The notes under the pieces: generated by a model
Databases searched by the model: none
The model's input: only the letters and a program-made list of their open reading frames with translations
What the model was told of the DNA's origin: nothing
DNA from: Novosphingobium resinovorum
GTDB lineage: Bacteria; Pseudomonadota; Alphaproteobacteria; Sphingomonadales; Sphingomonadaceae
DNA length: 64,000 nt
Direction of reading: 5' to 3'
NCBI RefSeq assembly: GCF_001742225.1
Contig: NZ_CP017075.1
Coordinates: 1,798,001 to 1,862,000, forward strand
Translations under genes and position numbers: made by a program
Shown: in pieces, positions 11,990 to 19,597 of the stretch
Layout: every line of letters begins with the position of its first letter
How positions within the stretch are numbered: the stretch's first letter is position 1

Positions 11990-12546
11990 TGCGCCGGAAC
12001 CGGAGCCGGAGCAGCCGCACCCGGAGGCATCGCGCCCGGGGCACCCGGAGCACCAGCGCCGCCCTGCATCTGCTGAAGCTGCTGCAGGATCTGCTGCTGC
12101 TGGCGGATTTCGGCAAGGCTCTTGTAGTCGATCAGCTCGACTTCGAACTTGAGGTCGGCGTTCGCGGGGATCGGCGAACCGGCGGGCGGGTTGGCGCCGT
12201 AGGCCAGCTCGGCGGGGATCGTGACGTCGTACTTGCCGCCGCGCTGCATCTTCATCAGCGCCTTGGAGAAGCCGGGCACGAACTGCGCGACAGGGTTGGG
12301 GTAGTTCTTGTTCTCGTCGAACACCTTGCCGTCGGTCAACATGCCCTTGTAATTGATGAGCACGACGTCTTCCATCGTCGGCGGGGCGCCGGTGCCGGCG
12401 GTCAGCGTCTTGACGGTGGGCGCGGGCGGCAGCGCGGCATAGGCCACACCGGCCGAGGCCAGAGCGATCGCGACGACACCGATCCAGATCTTGGAAACAG
12501 CGCCCTTTTCGATCGGCTGCAGCGCAACGCGGGTGATCTCTGTCAT
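11986..12546 (-). CDS. FKBP-type peptidyl-prolyl isomerase, membrane-anchored (first of pair)
   Basis: A 186-residue FKBP prolyl isomerase with one N-terminal hydrophobic segment (IWIGVVAIALASAGVAYAA, residues 21-39) after a short cytosolic lead. It is therefore either membrane-anchored with the domain in the periplasm or exported. The FKBP core shows VLINYKGMLTDGKVFDE, FVPGFSKALMKMQRGGKYDVTIPAELAYG and FEVELIDY. The tail is Gln-rich, then Gly/Ala/Pro-rich, ending in PAPVPAQ. It is the upstream partner of the second FKBP. The pair looks like a tandem duplication, since domain order, indels and the Gln-rich tails match. Confidence 0.93.
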   Translation of the reverse strand: MTEITRVALQPIEKGAVSKIWIGVVAIALASAGVAYAALPPAPTVKTLTAGTGAPPTMEDVVLINYKGMLTDGKVFDENKNYPNPVAQFVPGFSKALMKMQRGGKYDVTIPAELAYGANPPAGSPIPANADLKFEVELIDYKSLAEIRQQQQILQQLQQMQGGAGAPGAPGAMPPGAAAPAPVPAQ

Positions 12547-12606
12547 CGTCTGTGGCCCTCGTATTCTTTTGAAGCGCCCGGGCTGGCATCCCTTGCAGAT
12601 GCACCA

Positions 12607-12634
12607 AGGGCGCGGAATGGTGATTCCGCGCCCT
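12607..12634. repeat. Perfect 12 bp-stem hairpin between rpsU and the FKBP pair
   Basis: AGGGCGCGGAAT (12607-12618) and ATTCCGCGCCCT (12623-12634) pair across a GGTG loop. There is no T tract on either side, so it may be a transcript-end stabiliser or a protein site rather than a classic terminator. Confidence 0.6.
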
Positions 12635-12686
12635 CATGGCTCAACCCGGCGCGGCATTCAAGCCGCTGATCCAGATTTAAAGATGC

Positions 12687-12704
12687 CCTGCGCAAAAGCG
12701 CAGG
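12687..12704 (-). terminator. Short hairpin just after rpsU, probable terminator or attenuator
   Basis: Reading on the minus strand, CCTGCGC-TTTT-GCGCAGG begins 8 bases after the rpsU stop and is followed by GCATCTTTAAA. It is a weak intrinsic terminator at best and may let some transcription through to the FKBP genes. Confidence 0.45.
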
Positions 12705-12711
12705 AAAGCTC

Positions 12712-12918
12712 TTACTTCGAGCCGTCGCGCTCGGCGCGCTTGCGCTCAAGCTTGCGAGCGCGGCGAACGGCGGCAGCCTTTTCGCGAGCGCGCTTTTCCG
12801 ACGGCTTCTCGAAGTGACGGCGCAGCTTCATCTCACGATACACGCCTTCACGCTGCAGCTTCTTCTTGAGCGCACGAAGAGCCTGATCGACGTTGTTGTC
12901 GCGGACGAGAATCTGCAT
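12712..12918 (-). CDS. rpsU: Ribosomal protein S21
   Basis: The 68-residue bS21 of the small ribosomal subunit, which binds near the anti-Shine-Dalgarno region. The N-terminus [20 protein letters not shown] and the basic C-terminal helix ([22 protein letters not shown]) are diagnostic. The ATG at 12918 was chosen; upstream in-frame codons belong to leader DNA. It is transcribed away from a toxin-antitoxin pair across about 220 bases that must hold both promoters. Confidence 0.98.
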   Translation of the reverse strand: MQILVRDNNVDQALRALKKKLQREGVYREMKLRRHFEKPSEKRAREKAAAVRRARKLERKRAERDGSK

Positions 12919-13106
12919 AAACCGAAACACCTCACAAAACAGACGAAGCCGCCACGCATCCGGTTCGGCGCGGCGTGCTGCGAATCTAGAGCCAATAAAA
13001 GGCCGCCGCCGGACTCGGAGGCAGCTGATTGAGCGGCCCGTTAGCAAAGTGACGGCTCGAAGACAAGACCAATCACCCGCAAAGCCTGCAGCTTGCCGCA
13101 ATGCAT

Positions 13107-13134
13107 CTCCTTAGCTATATATCTGGCTAAGGAG
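13107..13134 (+). promoter_or_regulatory. Inverted repeat covering -10-like and ribosome-binding sites of a toxin-antitoxin operon
   Basis: CTCCTTAGC (13107-13115) and GCTAAGGAG (13126-13134) form a perfect 9 bp inverted repeat around TATATATCTG. The right arm contains the ribosome-binding site AAGGAG, 7 bases before the antitoxin ATG at 13142, and the loop contains a -10-like TATATAT. It is a likely autoregulatory operator and could also fold in RNA to mask the ribosome-binding site. Confidence 0.65.
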
Positions 13135-13141
13135 CATCACG

Positions 13142-13375
13142 ATGACTCAGGTTTCCGTCCACGAGGCCAAGACCAACCTATCCCGCCTGATCGTCAGCGT
13201 GCTGGCGGGCGAAGAAGTGGTGATCGCACGCGGCAACGTTCCTGCCGTGCGTCTGGTCCCGATAAATCCGATCGGCGAACGCAAGTTCGGCGCGCTCAAG
13301 GGCGCGATCAGCGTGGACGATGCCTTCTTCGAGCCACTTCCCGCTGATGAACTCGGCGCCTGGAACCTCGATTGA
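13142..13375 (+). CDS. Phd/YefM-type antitoxin
   Basis: A 77-residue antitoxin with an N-terminal Phd/YefM DNA-binding fold (TQVSVHEAKTNLSRLI, then VIARGNVPAVRLVPI) and an acidic C-terminal toxin-binding tail (FFEPLPADELGAWNLD). The operon promoter carries an inverted repeat that is probably its operator. The TGA stop overlaps the TTG start of the PIN toxin gene (TTGA). This is a different antitoxin class from the AbrB-type one at 8861-9148, so the two pairs should not cross-react. Confidence 0.93.
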   Translation: MTQVSVHEAKTNLSRLIVSVLAGEEVVIARGNVPAVRLVPINPIGERKFGALKGAISVDDAFFEPLPADELGAWNLD

Positions 13376-13758
13376 GGCTGCTGCTCGACACGCACACACT
13401 GATCTGGTGGCTGGCGGGCGACGATCATCTGTCGGTTCGCGCCCGCGAGGCGATCGCCGATACCACCAACACTGTAGCCATCAGCGCGGCTTCCGCGATG
13501 GAGATCGCCACCAAGCACCGGATCGGCAAGCTGGACGGCGCGGCCGTGCTCGCGCGGGATTTCGAAAGCATCATCGCGGCGCAAGGGTTCGACGAACTGG
13601 CGATCAGCATCACGCATGCCCGCCTCGCCGGGCAGATGAACATCGCTCACAAGGACCCGTTCGACCGCCTGCTGATTGCACAGGCGCAGGCCGAAGACAT
13701 GGTGCTCATTTCCTACGAAGCGCTGTTCGACGGATTTGCAGTGCAGCGGCTCTGGTAG
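13372..13758 (+). CDS. vapC: PIN-domain toxin (VapC family)
   Basis: A 128-residue PIN-domain RNase toxin. The active-site acids are Asp6 in LLLDTHTLIWW, the Glu in SAMEIATKHRIGK and the Asp in HKDPFDRLLIAQA, with the closing VLISYEALFDGF strand. It starts with TTG overlapping the antitoxin stop, an arrangement that couples a weak toxin start to antitoxin translation. The protein is full length with no broken motif. It lies 41 bases upstream of crcB on the same strand, so read-through into the crcB operon is possible. Confidence 0.93.
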   Translation: MRLLLDTHTLIWWLAGDDHLSVRAREAIADTTNTVAISAASAMEIATKHRIGKLDGAAVLARDFESIIAAQGFDELAISITHARLAGQMNIAHKDPFDRLLIAQAQAEDMVLISYEALFDGFAVQRLW

Positions 13759-13799
13759 GGCGGATTGGAATTCCGGCGATTCGCGGCTAAGGCGGCGCC

Positions 13800-14207
13800 A
13801 TGCCCCAATCTTCCTTTATACTGGCCTCTCTTTATGTGGCCCTCGGCGGCGCGTTCGGCTCGTGGCTGCGCTTCCTCGTCGGGCGCGGCTGGACCGCTGC
13901 GCTCGGCCCGGTGCGCGCGGGCGTCTTTCCTTATGGCACGCTGACCGTCAATGTCGTGGGAAGCCTGCTGATGGGACTGGTGACCGGCTGGTTCGCCCGT
14001 CATGGCAATACCGGCGAAGGCACCCGCCTGTTCGTCACCGTGGGCGTGCTCGGCGGCTTCACGACGTTCTCGTCGATGAGCCTCGATTTCGCCACCTTGA
14101 TCCAGCGGGGCGAGATCGCCACCGCTGCCTTTTATACCGCCCTGTCACTGCTCGCCGGATTCGGCGGCCTGTTCCTCGGCCTTTTTGTTATGCGGAGCGT
14201 GGCATGA
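13800..14207 (+). CDS. crcB: Fluoride exporter CrcB/FluC
   Basis: A 135-residue fluoride-specific ion channel of the inner membrane; the family works as an antiparallel dual-topology homodimer. There are four hydrophobic helices, with the hallmark GGAFGSWLRF near the N-terminus, the central YGTLTVNVVGSLLMG with its pore Asn, and GFTTFSSMSLD in the third helix. I saw no fluoride riboswitch pattern in the short upstream gap. The stop overlaps the rluC start (ATGA), making it the head of a five-gene chain. Confidence 0.95.
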   Translation: MPQSSFILASLYVALGGAFGSWLRFLVGRGWTAALGPVRAGVFPYGTLTVNVVGSLLMGLVTGWFARHGNTGEGTRLFVTVGVLGGFTTFSSMSLDFATLIQRGEIATAAFYTALSLLAGFGGLFLGLFVMRSVA

Positions 14208-15484
14208 GCAATATCGATATCGTCCGCCAATTCACCGTCGGTCAGGATGACGACGGCGTCCGCCTCGACCGCTGGTTCAAGCGGCACTTGCCCAAGGTGG
14301 GCTTCGCGATGGTCTCGCGCTGGGCGCGCACCGGCCAGATTCGCGTCGACGGCAAGCGCGCCGACGTCGACACCCGGCTGGAAGCGGGCCAGACCCTGCG
14401 CGTGCCGCCCGGCGGCGAGCAGAAGGCTTCGGCGAGCGGCGAACGCCCGCGCCGCGAATTGACCGAGGCGGAGATCGAACTCGCCGATTCGATGGTGCTG
14501 ACGCAGGACCGCGCCGCGATCGTGCTCAACAAGCCGCCGGGCCTCGCCACGCAGGGCGGCTCGGGCATGAAGGAGCACGTCGACGGCCTGCTCGACGCCT
14601 ATGTCGAGAAAGGCCCGCGCCCGCGCCTCGTCCACCGACTCGACAAGGACACCTCGGGCGTCCTGCTGATCGCCCGCACCCCGGGCAGCGCGGCGTTCTT
14701 CTCGAAGCGGTTCTCCGGCCGCACCGCCAAGAAGATCTACTGGGCGCTGGTGGTCGGCGTGCCGAGCATCAACGACGGCATGATCGAACTGCCGCTCGCC
14801 AAGCAGCCGGGCACCGGCGGCGAGAAGATGCACGTGGACGAGAAGGAAGGCCAGACCGCCCGCACCCGCTACCGCGTGATCGACCGCGCCGGCAACCGCG
14901 CCGCCTGGGTCGAGCTTCACCCGCTGACCGGCCGCACCCACCAGCTGCGCGTCCACATGGCGGCGATCGGCCACCCGATCGTCGGCGACGGCAAATACGG
15001 CGGCCAGGAGGCATTCCTGACCGGATCGATCAGCCGCAAGATGCACCTCCACGCACGCCGCCTCTTGATCGAGCACCCGGACGGCGCCCCGCTGGACGTC
15101 ACCGCCCCTCTCCCTGAGCACTTCGCCAATTCGCTGGAGCAGCTGGGCTTCGTCGAATCGGAAGGCGACACCGAGATCGAGGCTCCGGCCGAGTTCACCA
15201 AGGAAGACCAGAAGAAGGCCGCCAAGCAGCACGCCAAGGAATACCGCAAGGAACGCCGGGGCGAGCGCCGCAAGCGCAGCGATGGCCCCGGCTCGGGCCA
15301 GACGCGGCTGAGCAAGCCCGGCAGCAAGCCCGGCGGAAAGGCGCCCGGAAAGCCTGCGGGCAAGTCGTTCGGGAAGCCGGGCGGCAAGCCCGCACGTCCC
15401 GGTGGCAAGCCTTCCGGTCCGCGCACGGGCGCAGCGCGCTCCGGCCCCAAGCCCGGCGGCGCGCCGCGAGGCAGGTCCCGGTGA
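14204..15484 (+). CDS. rluC: RluC-type 23S rRNA pseudouridine synthase with basic low-complexity tail
   Basis: A 426-residue RNA pseudouridine synthase of the RluA/RluC group. An N-terminal S4 RNA-binding domain (VRLDRWFKRHLPKVGFAMVSRWARTGQIRV) precedes a catalytic domain with the signature RLVHRLDKDTSGVLLIA holding the catalytic Asp, and RTHQLRVHMA. From about residue 335 it runs into Lys/Glu helices and then about 70 residues of KPGGK/KPxGK repeats rich in Gly, Pro, Arg and Lys, not part of the standard family. That tail is probably disordered and RNA-binding. The start is the ATG at 14204, overlapping the crcB stop. Confidence 0.93.
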   Translation: MSNIDIVRQFTVGQDDDGVRLDRWFKRHLPKVGFAMVSRWARTGQIRVDGKRADVDTRLEAGQTLRVPPGGEQKASASGERPRRELTEAEIELADSMVLTQDRAAIVLNKPPGLATQGGSGMKEHVDGLLDAYVEKGPRPRLVHRLDKDTSGVLLIARTPGSAAFFSKRFSGRTAKKIYWALVVGVPSINDGMIELPLAKQPGTGGEKMHVDEKEGQTARTRYRVIDRAGNRAAWVELHPLTGRTHQLRVHMAAIGHPIVGDGKYGGQEAFLTGSISRKMHLHARRLLIEHPDGAPLDVTAPLPEHFANSLEQLGFVESEGDTEIEAPAEFTKEDQKKAAKQHAKEYRKERRGERRKRSDGPGSGQTRLSKPGSKPGGKAPGKPAGKSFGKPGGKPARPGGKPSGPRTGAARSGPKPGGAPRGRSR

Positions 15485-16131
15485 AACTGGCGGTCTTCGA
15501 CTGCGACGGCACCCTCGTCGATGGGCAGGCGCCGATCTGCGAGGCGATGGAGGCGGCCTTCGCCGCCTTCTCGCTGCCTTCACCGACGCGCGGGAGCATC
15601 CGGCGTGCGGTCGGGCTTTCGCTGCCTCAGGCGATCCGCCAGTTGCTGCCCGATTCGGACGCCGAGCAGCAACACGCCATGGCCGAGGCCTACAAGCTCT
15701 CGTTCCGCACCGCGCGCGAACAGGGCCGTGTCGCCCAGCCGCTGTTCCCGGGGATCGAGGACACCTTGCGCGCCCTTCATGCGAATGGCTGGACGCTGGG
15801 CGTCGCCACCGGCATGTCGGATCGCGGCCTCGGCTTCTGCCTTGAGGCGAACGGCATCGCCGACCTCTTCGTGACGCTCCAGACCGCCGACCGTCATCCC
15901 TCCAAGCCCCACCCCGCGATGCTGGAAGAGGCTTTGTTCGAAGCGGGCGCGCAGGCGTCGGAAGCCGTGATGATCGGCGACACGGCCTACGACATGCAGA
16001 TGGCGACGTCCGCGCAAGTCCGCGCGGTCGGCGTGGATTGGGGCTATCACCACCCGCGCGAACTGTCCGAAGCGGGCGCCGAAATGGTCGCCGAGACCCC
16101 GGCGCAGTTGCTGGAGCACTTGCTCAGGTGA
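15481..16131 (+). CDS. HAD-superfamily phosphatase (phosphoglycolate phosphatase-like)
   Basis: A 216-residue haloacid-dehalogenase hydrolase. The GTG start overlaps the rluC stop. Motif I FDCDGTLVDG puts the nucleophile at Asp7 and the acid/base at Asp9; motif II is GVATGMSD; the Lys lies in HPSKPHPAML; motif IV is MIGDTAYDMQMA. The helical cap between motifs I and II is of the Gph/PGMB type. It probably dephosphorylates a small metabolite such as phosphoglycolate, but the substrate is not shown by sequence. The rluC-HAD adjacency is a common alphaproteobacterial arrangement. Confidence 0.92.
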   Translation: MKLAVFDCDGTLVDGQAPICEAMEAAFAAFSLPSPTRGSIRRAVGLSLPQAIRQLLPDSDAEQQHAMAEAYKLSFRTAREQGRVAQPLFPGIEDTLRALHANGWTLGVATGMSDRGLGFCLEANGIADLFVTLQTADRHPSKPHPAMLEEALFEAGAQASEAVMIGDTAYDMQMATSAQVRAVGVDWGYHHPRELSEAGAEMVAETPAQLLEHLLR

Positions 16132-16355
16132 GCCAGCCGAAACCCGATCGCGATCCCGCAGCGCTGCGCTTCGCGATCATCAATATCGTGCGCATCGCCG
16201 GTGTCGCTTTCGTCGTGCTCGGCCTGCTGATGACGCAAGGCCGTATCTTTCCCGGCGCACCGGCATGGGTCGCCTACCTCCTCCTCGCCAACGGGCTGAT
16301 CGACGCCTTCGTCCTGCCCGCGATTCTCATCAGAAAGTGGCGCACACCCAAATGA
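16128..16355 (+). CDS. Small two-helix membrane protein
   Basis: A 75-residue protein from the GTG at 16128, which overlaps the HAD gene stop (GTGA). It has two hydrophobic helices (FAIINIVRIAGVAFVVLGLL and WVAYLLLANGLIDAFVLPAI) and a short basic C-terminus (IRKWRTPK). Its own stop overlaps the ATP12 start. Position and coupling on both sides make it very likely real. The function is unknown; association with ATP synthase assembly is a guess from the next gene. Confidence 0.8.
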   Translation: MSQPKPDRDPAALRFAIINIVRIAGVAFVVLGLLMTQGRIFPGAPAWVAYLLLANGLIDAFVLPAILIRKWRTPK

Positions 16356-17059
16356 AGCGTTTCTACAAGGAAGCGACCGCCGAGCAGACCGAAAACGGCC
16401 CAGAAGACTCGGGCTGGCGCGCGGTCCTCGACGGCCGCCCAATCCGCACCGCAGGCGGTCGCCCGCAAGTCGTGCCGACGCAGGCGCTGGCGCAGGCGCT
16501 GGCCGCCGAATGGGCCAGACAGGGCGAGGAGATCGACACCGCGACCTTCCACTACCGCGACCTTGCCGACTTCGCGATCGACGCCGTCGCGCCCGCGCGC
16601 GGCACCGTCATCGCCGAACTGCTGCCTTACGCCGAGACCGACACCCTGTGCTACCGCGCCGACCCGGACGAGGCGCTCTACAAGCGGCAGATGGAAATGT
16701 GGGAACCCGTGCTCTCATCCGCAGAGGCGCGGCTTGGCGTCACTTTCACACGCATCTCCGGCATCATCCACAAGCCGCAGCCGGGACCGACGCTGGCGTG
16801 TCTGCGCAGCGAACTGGACGCCTGCAGCGATTTCGAACTGGCCGCGCTCAAGATGCTGTCGAGCCTCTCCGCCTCGCTGGTCATCGCGCTGGAGGCGATC
16901 CGTCCCGGCGCCGATGCCGAAGCCTTGTGGAAGGCCGCCGAACTGGAGGCCGACTGGCAGGTCGAACTCTGGGGCGAGGACTGGGAAGCCACCGAACGCC
17001 GCGCCGCCCGGTTCGAGGCGTTCAGGCTGGCGATCGCACTGGCCACACTCTCCCGCTGA
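16352..17059 (+). CDS. ATP12-family F1-ATPase assembly chaperone
   Basis: A 235-residue homologue of mitochondrial ATP12, which protects the F1 alpha subunit until it joins beta. Family features are the N-terminal MKRFYKEATAE, the repeated small motifs VLDGRPIRTAGG and LAAEWARQGEEID, and the core YAETDTLCYRA, followed by WEPVLSSAEARLGV and the helical C-terminal domain with DWEATERRAARFEAF. The ATG at 16352 overlaps the previous stop. It is the last gene of the chain and is followed by a terminator. The genes for ATP synthase itself are not in the window. Confidence 0.93.
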   Translation: MKRFYKEATAEQTENGPEDSGWRAVLDGRPIRTAGGRPQVVPTQALAQALAAEWARQGEEIDTATFHYRDLADFAIDAVAPARGTVIAELLPYAETDTLCYRADPDEALYKRQMEMWEPVLSSAEARLGVTFTRISGIIHKPQPGPTLACLRSELDACSDFELAALKMLSSLSASLVIALEAIRPGADAEALWKAAELEADWQVELWGEDWEATERRAARFEAFRLAIALATLSR

Positions 17060-17064
17060 AACGG

Positions 17065-17101
17065 AAAAGACCCGCCGCGGCGAGAGCCGGGCGGGTCTTT
17101 T
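17065..17101 (+). terminator. Intrinsic terminator of the crcB-ATP12 operon
   Basis: AAAAGACCCGCC (17065-17076) and GGCGGGTCTTTT (17090-17101) form a 12 bp stem ending in a T run, 5 bases after the stop of the last gene. Confidence 0.9.
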
Positions 17102-17143
17102 GGCAAGAGCGGACGCCTACGGCGCCCGCCCCATGTCCTGAGA

Positions 17144-17692
17144 TCAGAACTTGGCGCCCAGCGCGACGAGCGCGTTGTGGCGGCTGAAATCGCTTTCGTA
17201 GTTCGAGTAACGGTACTCGGCCTTAACGAAAAGGCGGTCCGACAAGTCGTACTGAGCGCCTGCGCCGAGACGGAAGCCGTCGCCATTGGCGCCTTCACCG
17301 TAGCTGTCGACACCATCGGTGTAAGTCACGCGCAGGCGGGCGTTGGTGTAGCCGCCGAGCACGTAAATCTTGCTGCGCTCACCGACCTGGGTGCCGAGGC
17401 GCACGACAGCGGCGAGATCGCGGCCGGTCTTGATGCAGAGACGCTCGGCACCGGCCGACGCGCATTCCTTGGTGGTGCTGTCGGCGGCAGTGCCCTGGAT
17501 GCCGACGAACAGGCCGTTCGACAGGGGAATGTCGTAGCCGGCGCTGATGCCGTAGGTGACGCCTTCGTCCGATTCGCCACCGACCGAGATCGAGTCGAGA
17601 CCGGTTTCCACCTGCACGAAAGCCTGTGCCTGGGCGGCGGCCGGAACGGCGAACAGCGCGGCGGCAACGGCCACCGGGACGAACTTCTTCAT
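17144..17692 (-). CDS. Outer-membrane beta-barrel protein (OmpX/OmpA-barrel type)
   Basis: A 182-residue porin-like protein. The signal peptide is MKKFVPVAVAAALFAVPAAAQA. Alternating amphipathic strands follow (VQVETGLDSISV, YGISAGYDIPL, LFVGIQGTAAD, AVVRLGTQV, IYVLGGYTNARLRV, FRLGAGAQYDLS, LFVKAEYRYSNYE) and the chain ends in ALVALGAKF with the terminal Phe needed for BAM recognition, consistent with an eight-stranded barrel. A loop Cys pair (ECAS...RLCIK) may form a disulphide. The start is the ATG at 17692 with AGGAG eight bases before. The role is unknown beyond envelope structure or transport. Confidence 0.9.
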   Translation of the reverse strand: MKKFVPVAVAAALFAVPAAAQAQAFVQVETGLDSISVGGESDEGVTYGISAGYDIPLSNGLFVGIQGTAADSTTKECASAGAERLCIKTGRDLAAVVRLGTQVGERSKIYVLGGYTNARLRVTYTDGVDSYGEGANGDGFRLGAGAQYDLSDRLFVKAEYRYSNYESDFSRHNALVALGAKF

Positions 17693-18027
17693 GGTATGCT
17701 CCTGCAATATTCTTGTCGCACCCGCACCGTTACCGGCAGCAGGGAGGCGCCCCTTAGCGGGAGCGAAATTGCCGTCAAACCAAAGAGTTGTTTCTGGATT
17801 GTCATCAAAGCGTCACTGTTGCCGGCAAGCAACAGAAACAAATGTCGAGAAACGGTATTTTCAACCGTTTCCCGTCAATTCATTCGTTTGCCGTGATTTA
17901 AGCGCGATATGCGAACGAAAACTTTTTACGTTCGTCTCTTTTATATCGCGAAGGCGCTTCCCATGGACTTTTTAAATTAATCCTGGCCCTTGGCGAAACT
18001 CCGCCTGCGCTCCACGCAGCGAGGCGG
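17693..18027. other. AT-richer intergenic region with two inverted repeats
   Basis: This gap separates two minus-strand genes and holds no protein frame I believe. GAAACGGT (17849-17856) mirrors ACCGTTTC (17864-17871). CGCGATAT (17903-17910) mirrors ATATCGCG (17943-17950), enclosing a second pair CGAACG/CGTTCG. The promoter of the barrel protein gene should lie in the left part; the right hairpin may end the Mla operon transcript. Confidence 0.5.
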
Positions 18028-18636
18028 TCAACCCTTGACCCAGTCCGCCACCTGCCGCGCGACGTCGTTCGCCGCCTGGTTGAGCGCTGCGCCCACCGGC
18101 TTGGCCTTGGCCTCCACGCCGTTCACCACGGCCTCGAAGCGCTTCGTCTGCAGCGGGCCGCCGCCGCGCTCCGAGCGCACCGCATCGAAGCGTACCACGA
18201 CGGCGCTGCGCTGCGCGTCATAACCCATCTGCAGCAGGCGGCCGCCGATGAGCGTCTTGCCGGTGACCTCGAAGTCGCCGCCCTCGACCACCAGCTGGCC
18301 GGTGCGGGCGCGCAGTGTTTCCGCCAGCAGGGAGCGGAACTGGCGCGTCGGTTTTTCCACCCACAGCGCTTCCTTGAGATAGGCGACGCTGGATGCATTG
18401 ACCGTCACCGGCACGCGCAACACGTCGAGGCCGCGATCGGCCTCCGGGTCGAGCACGACAATGGCGTCGCTGAGCGTCCCGGTGGTGGTGGTGCCTACAG
18501 GGGCGCTTTCCTGCGGGGTCAACTTCAACAGGTCGTCCGGCGGATCGCTGCCGAGGCTGACGCAGCCGGCGACGGAGAAAGCGGCGACAGCTGCGAGCAG
18601 CCCGCAAGCCAGCCTTTTCGTATAGTGGCGGTTCAT
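18028..18636 (-). CDS. ABC-type transport auxiliary lipoprotein (PqiC/Mla-associated)
   Basis: A 202-residue lipoprotein of the auxiliary component family found with MCE transporters. The signal ends in lipobox VAGC; the mature part has the alternating strands and the RFDAVRSERGGGP region of that family, ending in a helix (ALNQAANDVARQVADWVKG). In related systems it sits on the inner leaflet of the outer membrane and docks the MCE tunnel. The ATG at 18636 has AGGGG upstream; a GTG at 18651, overlapping the mlaD stop, is the alternative. It is the last gene of the mla operon. Confidence 0.9.
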   Translation of the reverse strand: MNRHYTKRLACGLLAAVAAFSVAGCVSLGSDPPDDLLKLTPQESAPVGTTTTGTLSDAIVVLDPEADRGLDVLRVPVTVNASSVAYLKEALWVEKPTRQFRSLLAETLRARTGQLVVEGGDFEVTGKTLIGGRLLQMGYDAQRSAVVVRFDAVRSERGGGPLQTKRFEAVVNGVEAKAKPVGAALNQAANDVARQVADWVKG

Positions 18637-18647
18637 CGCGATACCCC

Positions 18648-19586
18648 TCACGGCTTATAGTCGGGCAGTTTCTGCCCCTTGAGCAGCGCTCCGGCGCCCT
18701 GCTCGTCGATCTTCTCGGTCAGGCTGCGCAGCGCCTTGCTGGTGGCGCGCAGATCGCGGATCGCGCTCTCGGCGGCGGGCAGGGTCTGCTCGGACACCTG
18801 ATCCAGGGCGGGTTGCGCGTGAGCCATCGTCTTGTCGAGCTGGTCCATCGACTTCTGCGCCGAAGCCAGCGTCTTGCGCAGCTGGTCGGCCAGCGAACTG
18901 CCCTCGTCGCCCAGCAGGTTGTCAGCCTTGTGCGCCACGCCTTCAAACGCGGCGAGGGTGCGCGTCGCCTGCTGCAGGGAGCCCTGCAGTTCGCTCATCG
19001 TCGCGCGCAGCTGTGGTGTCGCCTGCGACAGGTCCTTGGTCATCTTGTCGGTATTGGCGAGGATGCCGGTGATCGACTTGCGGTTTTCCGCGCTCATCAG
19101 CTGGTTGAGGTTCTCGGTCAGCGTGGCGAGGCGTTCCATCAGCAGCGGCGCGTTGGTCAGCAGCTCACCGAAGCCGCCGCGCTTGGTCGGGATGACCGGC
19201 ACACCTTCCGGCCCCGGCTCGGTCAGCAGCGGCGCGCCCTTGACGGCGCCTTCCAGCTGGATGTCGGAAACGCCGGTGAAGCTGCCCTGGATGGTCGCGG
19301 TGGTGCCCACGGTGATCGGCACCTTCTCATCGACCTTGACGCGCACGCGCACGAAGCTGGGATCCTGCGGCCACAGCTCGATCTGCGTGACCTGCCCCGA
19401 AGGCACGCCCGCATAGCCGACTTCCGACCCCTTGGCCAAGCCGTCGACCGACTGCTTGAAGAAGATGTCGTATTCGTTCTGGGCGCCTTCGTTGAGCCGC
19501 GCGATCCAGATGACGAACGCCGCGAGCGCCGCCAGCAGGACGAGCGTGACGACTCCGACCCAGACGTGATTGGCTTTGGTTTCCAT
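18648..19586 (-). CDS. mlaD: MCE-family substrate-binding protein MlaD-like
   Basis: A 312-residue MCE protein: one N-terminal membrane helix (WVGVVTLVLLAALAAFVIWIA), one MCE domain (YDIFFKQSVDGLAKGSEVGYAGVPSGQVTQIEL, then TTATIQGSFTGVSDIQLEG), and a long C-terminal helical region of about 150 residues rich in Gln, Leu, Ala and Thr that probably forms a periplasm-spanning bundle. It is longer than E. coli MlaD (about 180) and closer to extended MCE proteins, which suggests a self-made tunnel across part of the periplasm. It lies in the operon between mlaF and the lipoprotein gene. Confidence 0.94.
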   Translation of the reverse strand: METKANHVWVGVVTLVLLAALAAFVIWIARLNEGAQNEYDIFFKQSVDGLAKGSEVGYAGVPSGQVTQIELWPQDPSFVRVRVKVDEKVPITVGTTATIQGSFTGVSDIQLEGAVKGAPLLTEPGPEGVPVIPTKRGGFGELLTNAPLLMERLATLTENLNQLMSAENRKSITGILANTDKMTKDLSQATPQLRATMSELQGSLQQATRTLAAFEGVAHKADNLLGDEGSSLADQLRKTLASAQKSMDQLDKTMAHAQPALDQVSEQTLPAAESAIRDLRATSKALRSLTEKIDEQGAGALLKGQKLPDYKP

Positions 19587-19597
19587 CGCCTGCGCCC

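Noticed and set aside
13759..13799. Fluoride riboswitch before crcB
   Set aside because: Only 41 bases separate it from the toxin gene and the conserved crcB RNA motif is not seen.
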